8,635 nucleotides of DNA, taken from NCBI GenBank assembly GCA_003241175.1, contig QFOI01000128.1, positions 1 to 8,635 of the forward strand. The letters are read 5' to 3'. Both the position numbers and the translations under genes were made by a program. The DNA is from Pseudopedobacter saltans (GTDB lineage: Bacteria; Bacteroidota; Bacteroidia; Chitinophagales; Chitinophagaceae). The notes below the pieces were generated by a model. That model ran no database searches, was not told the DNA's origin, and saw only the letters and a program-made list of their open reading frames with translations. Within the stretch, counting starts at the first letter, position 1. Every line of letters starts with the position of its first letter. Positions 5,968-8,635 of this stretch are shown here, piece by piece.

Positions 5968-6247
5968 TCTCGTCCTCAGCATCACGAGCTTCTTTTTCCC
6001 ATTTATTGTTGTAGTATCCATGTCGTAGACTTTCCCAAGTGTACATGAAAAGAAAACGAATAAAACCGTAACGCTTAAATTGTTTTACATGTTGCATTTC
6101 GTGCCGCACCCACCTTTCGTCCGAAAGAAATGCCTGTCTGCTGGTATTACACAAGTGTATAGTCGATCCTATAGTAATAGCCATACTATTACTATTTAAT
6201 TTTTTTGCAGCAATCTTAGCGATAAATGAATTTTCCTTAATTTTCAT
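5960..6247 (-). CDS. Small HExxH zinc-peptidase-like protein
   Basis: This 95-residue protein is of unknown function. It contains HEMQH at 49-53, a zincin-type HExxH motif, in the context ERWVRHEMQHVKQFKRYG. Towards the C-terminus NKWEKEA (81-87) resembles the segment NPFEREA of a small protein family whose HExxH context reads HERVHVRQYERWG; Glu86 would be a third zinc ligand. The N-terminal part, AITIGSTIHLC, also resembles the strand before the motif in DUF4157-type peptidase domains. A hydrophobic stretch near 62-70 is short. No signal peptide is evident. The start at 6247 is preferred because it lies one base after the kinase stop (TAGCATG) and gives the family's compact length. An in-frame start at 6337 would overlap the kinase by 89 bases. 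It looks translationally coupled to the kinase. Peptidase activity is inferred, not shown. Confidence 0.75.
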   Translation of the reverse strand: MKIKENSFIAKIAAKKLNSNSMAITIGSTIHLCNTSRQAFLSDERWVRHEMQHVKQFKRYGFIRFLFMYTWESLRHGYYNNKWEKEARDAEDEIK

Positions 6248-6248
6248 G

Positions 6249-8635
6249 CTATTTTTTCTGCAATGGCAAATGGATAAAAAATGTAGTGCCCATACCCACC
6301 GCACTCTCAAAATCGATGGAACCTCCCGCACGCTCACAAATACCTTTACATATTGCCAACCCTAAACCAGTACCAGAAGATTTCGTCGTAAAATTAGGAA
6401 CAAAAATTCGGCTCTTCATTTCATCAGATATGCCTACACCTTCATCTTTTATTGAAACAATGACATTTTCACCTTCAATTATCAACTTGATAATAATGAT
6501 AGCTTTAGCATTATTGACAGAAGCTTCAATGGCATTTTTGATAAGATTAGTAAAAAGCCTATTTATCTGAGTTCTATCAGCAACTATTGTAGCATCATCA
6601 TTTACCATATCAAGGTCAATTTCCAATCGATTATCCGTCTTATAAAGATTCACTATAGAAATTAAGCTATCTTTCAAATTCATTTTAACAGGTGTACTAT
6701 TGCTGATATTGGCAAACTGACTAAAATCGCCAGCTATTTTAGCCAATTGGTCAATTTGATCAATCAACGTCTGTGTAACTTTTTTACTTAATTCACTTGC
6801 ATTGGGAGCGCCGCTGGCAATTGCCTTATCCAAATATTGAATACTCAATTTCATTGGCGTAAGCGGATTTTTTATTTCATGTGCCACTTGCCTAGCCATC
6901 TCTTGCCAAGCACCTTCACGTTCTGATTTTGACAATGCCTCGACACTTTCTGATAATTTTTGCAGCATCATATTATAACCCTTGACCAAGCCGCCTATTT
7001 CATCCTTTCTTTTATAGTTGATAGGTTCGTTTTTACCTGTCAAATTAAGAAATTTCATCTTTTCCTCAATGATACCGAAAGTCTCAGTAATCTGCTTAGT
7101 CAAACGCAAAGCCACGAACCCAGCAAAAATAAAAATCAGTGCATTTAGATTGATAACCGTAACAAGAAAGCTAGAAATCTGTTGGCGCACTTCATTTTGA
7201 GAATTGAGATATGGGATATTAAGATAGGCTATATCATTTCCTTGTAGATCTTGCAGAGGAAAATAAATACTGGAGAATTTAAAATCGCCTATTTGCTCCT
7301 CGTTGGTAAACTCCAATTGATCTCTATTACGCATCATATAAAACGCTCTCGGATCCATCAAGGAACTAAAGATTCCATTTCCATATATTGTTGGCTGTGT
7401 AGAAGCTACTAAAGTTCCATCTAGGTTGTAATAGTTAATATCCAAATTATTCAGCGAAGCTATCTGCAAAACCTTTTTTGCAAAACCATCTAAAGACACA
7501 TTTTCATTTGTAAATTCTTCTTCATCAAAATCTTGCAGTAATTCATTTTTAATACTGTTTTCCGTCTCCTGAGAAACTATTCTAGCAGATTTGGATAGCT
7601 TTACTCTATTCGTTTCCTTAAACTGCGCCAAGAAAAAAGTTATAGTCGAGACACTTACGACCAAAAAAGAAAAAAGGCTCAAAAAAATAATCGTCCCTTG
7701 CATTTTCCTATTTATAGTCAATCTAGTTATATTCTTGAGGTAACGAATATTGAATCCGGAAAACACAAAATATATAACCAGATATGCCAGGCACAAGACA
7801 ACTATTGCCGAGCAAAATATATAGGCAAACAAGGTAATAAAATCAAGTAAAATATTGTTTTGCTTTACAACCAATATGATTTTTTTATCTCCAACTTTAT
7901 ACCATAGTGTACTCTTCTTTCTGGAATTTTCTTCCAAGAAAAAGTTTCCCTTAAAATTTTTCTGTGGTATAGTTGCCGTGTAGCCACCGTCGAGATAACT
8001 CGTCATCAACTTATTGTTGTAATAGATCGCATAAGAATAGTCATTGTTGATATCACCAGGCAAAGACTTGGAAGTATTAAATAGACGAACATCCAATTGA
8101 TTATCAGAATAGCGCAACGGTTTCACCAAAATGAAAGCATAAGCAGAAGAGCTATCTTGTATATTAAGGATTTTTTTTCGGTAGATATAGCTAAATTGGT
8201 CAGGCTTACTATCATTGAAAAAAAGATCAGGGATATCCATATGCTTACCCAACATTTGGATATTGTTCTGCAATGTTTCGAAACGCGTAGAATCAGAATT
8301 ATACAAGGGTCTTTTTAAACTATCATAGGTATAAATACTTGTGCGGTATCGACTTAGATAACCAGAAAAATAGTCATTGACAATTTTATATTTAACCGCC
8401 GCATTTTGATTTTCGTTATAAAGCGGTTTTACGCCATTCCTTTCGAAATAACCATTAAAACTAGTAACAGCCATGTGCAACAAAATTTCTCCTGTTTCGT
8501 CTGAACGCATGGCCAGATTTTCTGCAAAAAATTTCCGATCTTTCAATTCGAGTGCACGGTACTCTGTAAATATAACCACCGCCAAAGAAACACTCAATAT
8601 CAAAACAAAAAATAAAAAAATAGGAGAAGCTACAA
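6249..8635 (-). CDS. NtrY-like membrane sensor histidine kinase, N-terminus outside window
   Basis: The reading frame is open to the right window edge, so the true start lies beyond 8635; the TTG at 8603 sits inside a membrane helix and is unlikely to be the start. Numbering from 8603, the protein has a first helix (to about 14), an extracytoplasmic region (15-250), helices at about 253-283 and 303-327, a second extracytoplasmic region (328-474), a helix at 476-500 and HAMP (about 498-555). HisKA follows, with the phosphoacceptor His575 in AHEIKNPLTP, then a HATPase domain with N690 in NLIKNAIEAS, DEGVG (720-724) and GTGLGL (744-749). GAWQEMARQVAHEIKNPLTP is typical of NtrY-type kinases. The core looks active. 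The signal and the partner response regulator are not visible; the regulator may lie upstream, outside the window. The stop at 6249 is one base from the start of the HExxH gene. Confidence 0.95.
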   Translation of the reverse strand, partial: VASPIFLFFVLILSVSLAVVIFTEYRALELKDRKFFAENLAMRSDETGEILLHMAVTSFNGYFERNGVKPLYNENQNAAVKYKIVNDYFSGYLSRYRTSIYTYDSLKRPLYNSDSTRFETLQNNIQMLGKHMDIPDLFFNDSKPDQFSYIYRKKILNIQDSSSAYAFILVKPLRYSDNQLDVRLFNTSKSLPGDINNDYSYAIYYNNKLMTSYLDGGYTATIPQKNFKGNFFLEENSRKKSTLWYKVGDKKIILVVKQNNILLDFITLFAYIFCSAIVVLCLAYLVIYFVFSGFNIRYLKNITRLTINRKMQGTIIFLSLFSFLVVSVSTITFFLAQFKETNRVKLSKSARIVSQETENSIKNELLQDFDEEEFTNENVSLDGFAKKVLQIASLNNLDINYYNLDGTLVASTQPTIYGNGIFSSLMDPRAFYMMRNRDQLEFTNEEQIGDFKFSSIYFPLQDLQGNDIAYLNIPYLNSQNEVRQQISSFLVTVINLNALIFIFAGFVALRLTKQITETFGIIEEKMKFLNLTGKNEPINYKRKDEIGGLVKGYNMMLQKLSESVEALSKSEREGAWQEMARQVAHEIKNPLTPMKLSIQYLDKAIASGAPNASELSKKVTQTLIDQIDQLAKIAGDFSQFANISNSTPVKMNLKDSLISIVNLYKTDNRLEIDLDMVNDDATIVADRTQINRLFTNLIKNAIEASVNNAKAIIIIKLIIEGENVIVSIKDEGVGISDEMKSRIFVPNFTTKSSGTGLGLAICKGICERAGGSIDFESAVGMGTTFFIHLPLQKK

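Noticed and set aside
5960..6337. Longer version of the HExxH gene starting at 6337
   Set aside because: The extra 30 residues are read from the kinase C-terminal coding region in another frame and resemble nothing. The ATG at 6247 directly after the kinase stop is the more likely start.
6249..8603. TTG at 8603 as start of the histidine kinase
   Set aside because: The frame stays open to the window edge and the residues before the TTG (ASPIFLFFV) continue the same membrane helix, so the start is upstream, outside the window.

Overview
The window looks like a piece of a Bacteroidota chromosome, perhaps from the Chitinophagales or Sphingobacteriales. The evidence is low-to-moderate GC, an almost complete lack of Shine-Dalgarno sequences before the genes, two matches to the Bacteroidota -7 promoter element TAnnTTTG, and protein types common in that phylum. 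The placement below phylum is a guess. Eight protein-coding genes are supported, two of them cut by the window edges. I see no RNA genes, CRISPR array, insertion sequence or prophage genes.

Region by region: (1) At the left edge, reading leftwards, an Lrp/AsnC-type regulator is followed by the start of an EamA-family (drug/metabolite superfamily) transporter. This is probably a regulator-exporter pair. (2) A 185-bp AT-rich intergenic region carries three near-palindromic 11-bp boxes about 30 bp apart, then a REP-like hairpin. (3) Reading rightwards comes a DUF763 protein with a helix-hairpin-helix-like segment and a C-terminal pentapeptide that resembles a sliding-clamp-binding motif. (4) Convergent to it, one base away, is a membrane-anchored family 2 glycosyltransferase. 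(5) A 101-bp divergent promoter region, with a -7 element for each direction and a 9-bp repeated word, separates that gene from nadB (L-aspartate oxidase), which is followed two bases later by a LpxL/HtrB-like lipid acyltransferase. (6) Convergent to that pair, with an 8-bp overlap of coding ends, is a leftward operon of a large NtrY-like membrane histidine kinase (5' end outside the window) and a 95-residue HExxH zinc-peptidase-like protein.

Most of the window is core metabolism, envelope work and regulation: NAD synthesis, surface glycan or glycolipid synthesis, lipid acylation, amino-acid-responsive export and membrane sensing. I do not see a clear new multi-gene system. The points most worth following are the DUF763 protein as a candidate DNA-transaction factor that docks on the sliding clamp, and the tiny HExxH protein apparently translated together with a two-sensor histidine kinase. 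Next are the phased operator-like array upstream of the Lrp gene and the repeated word between the glycosyltransferase gene and nadB.
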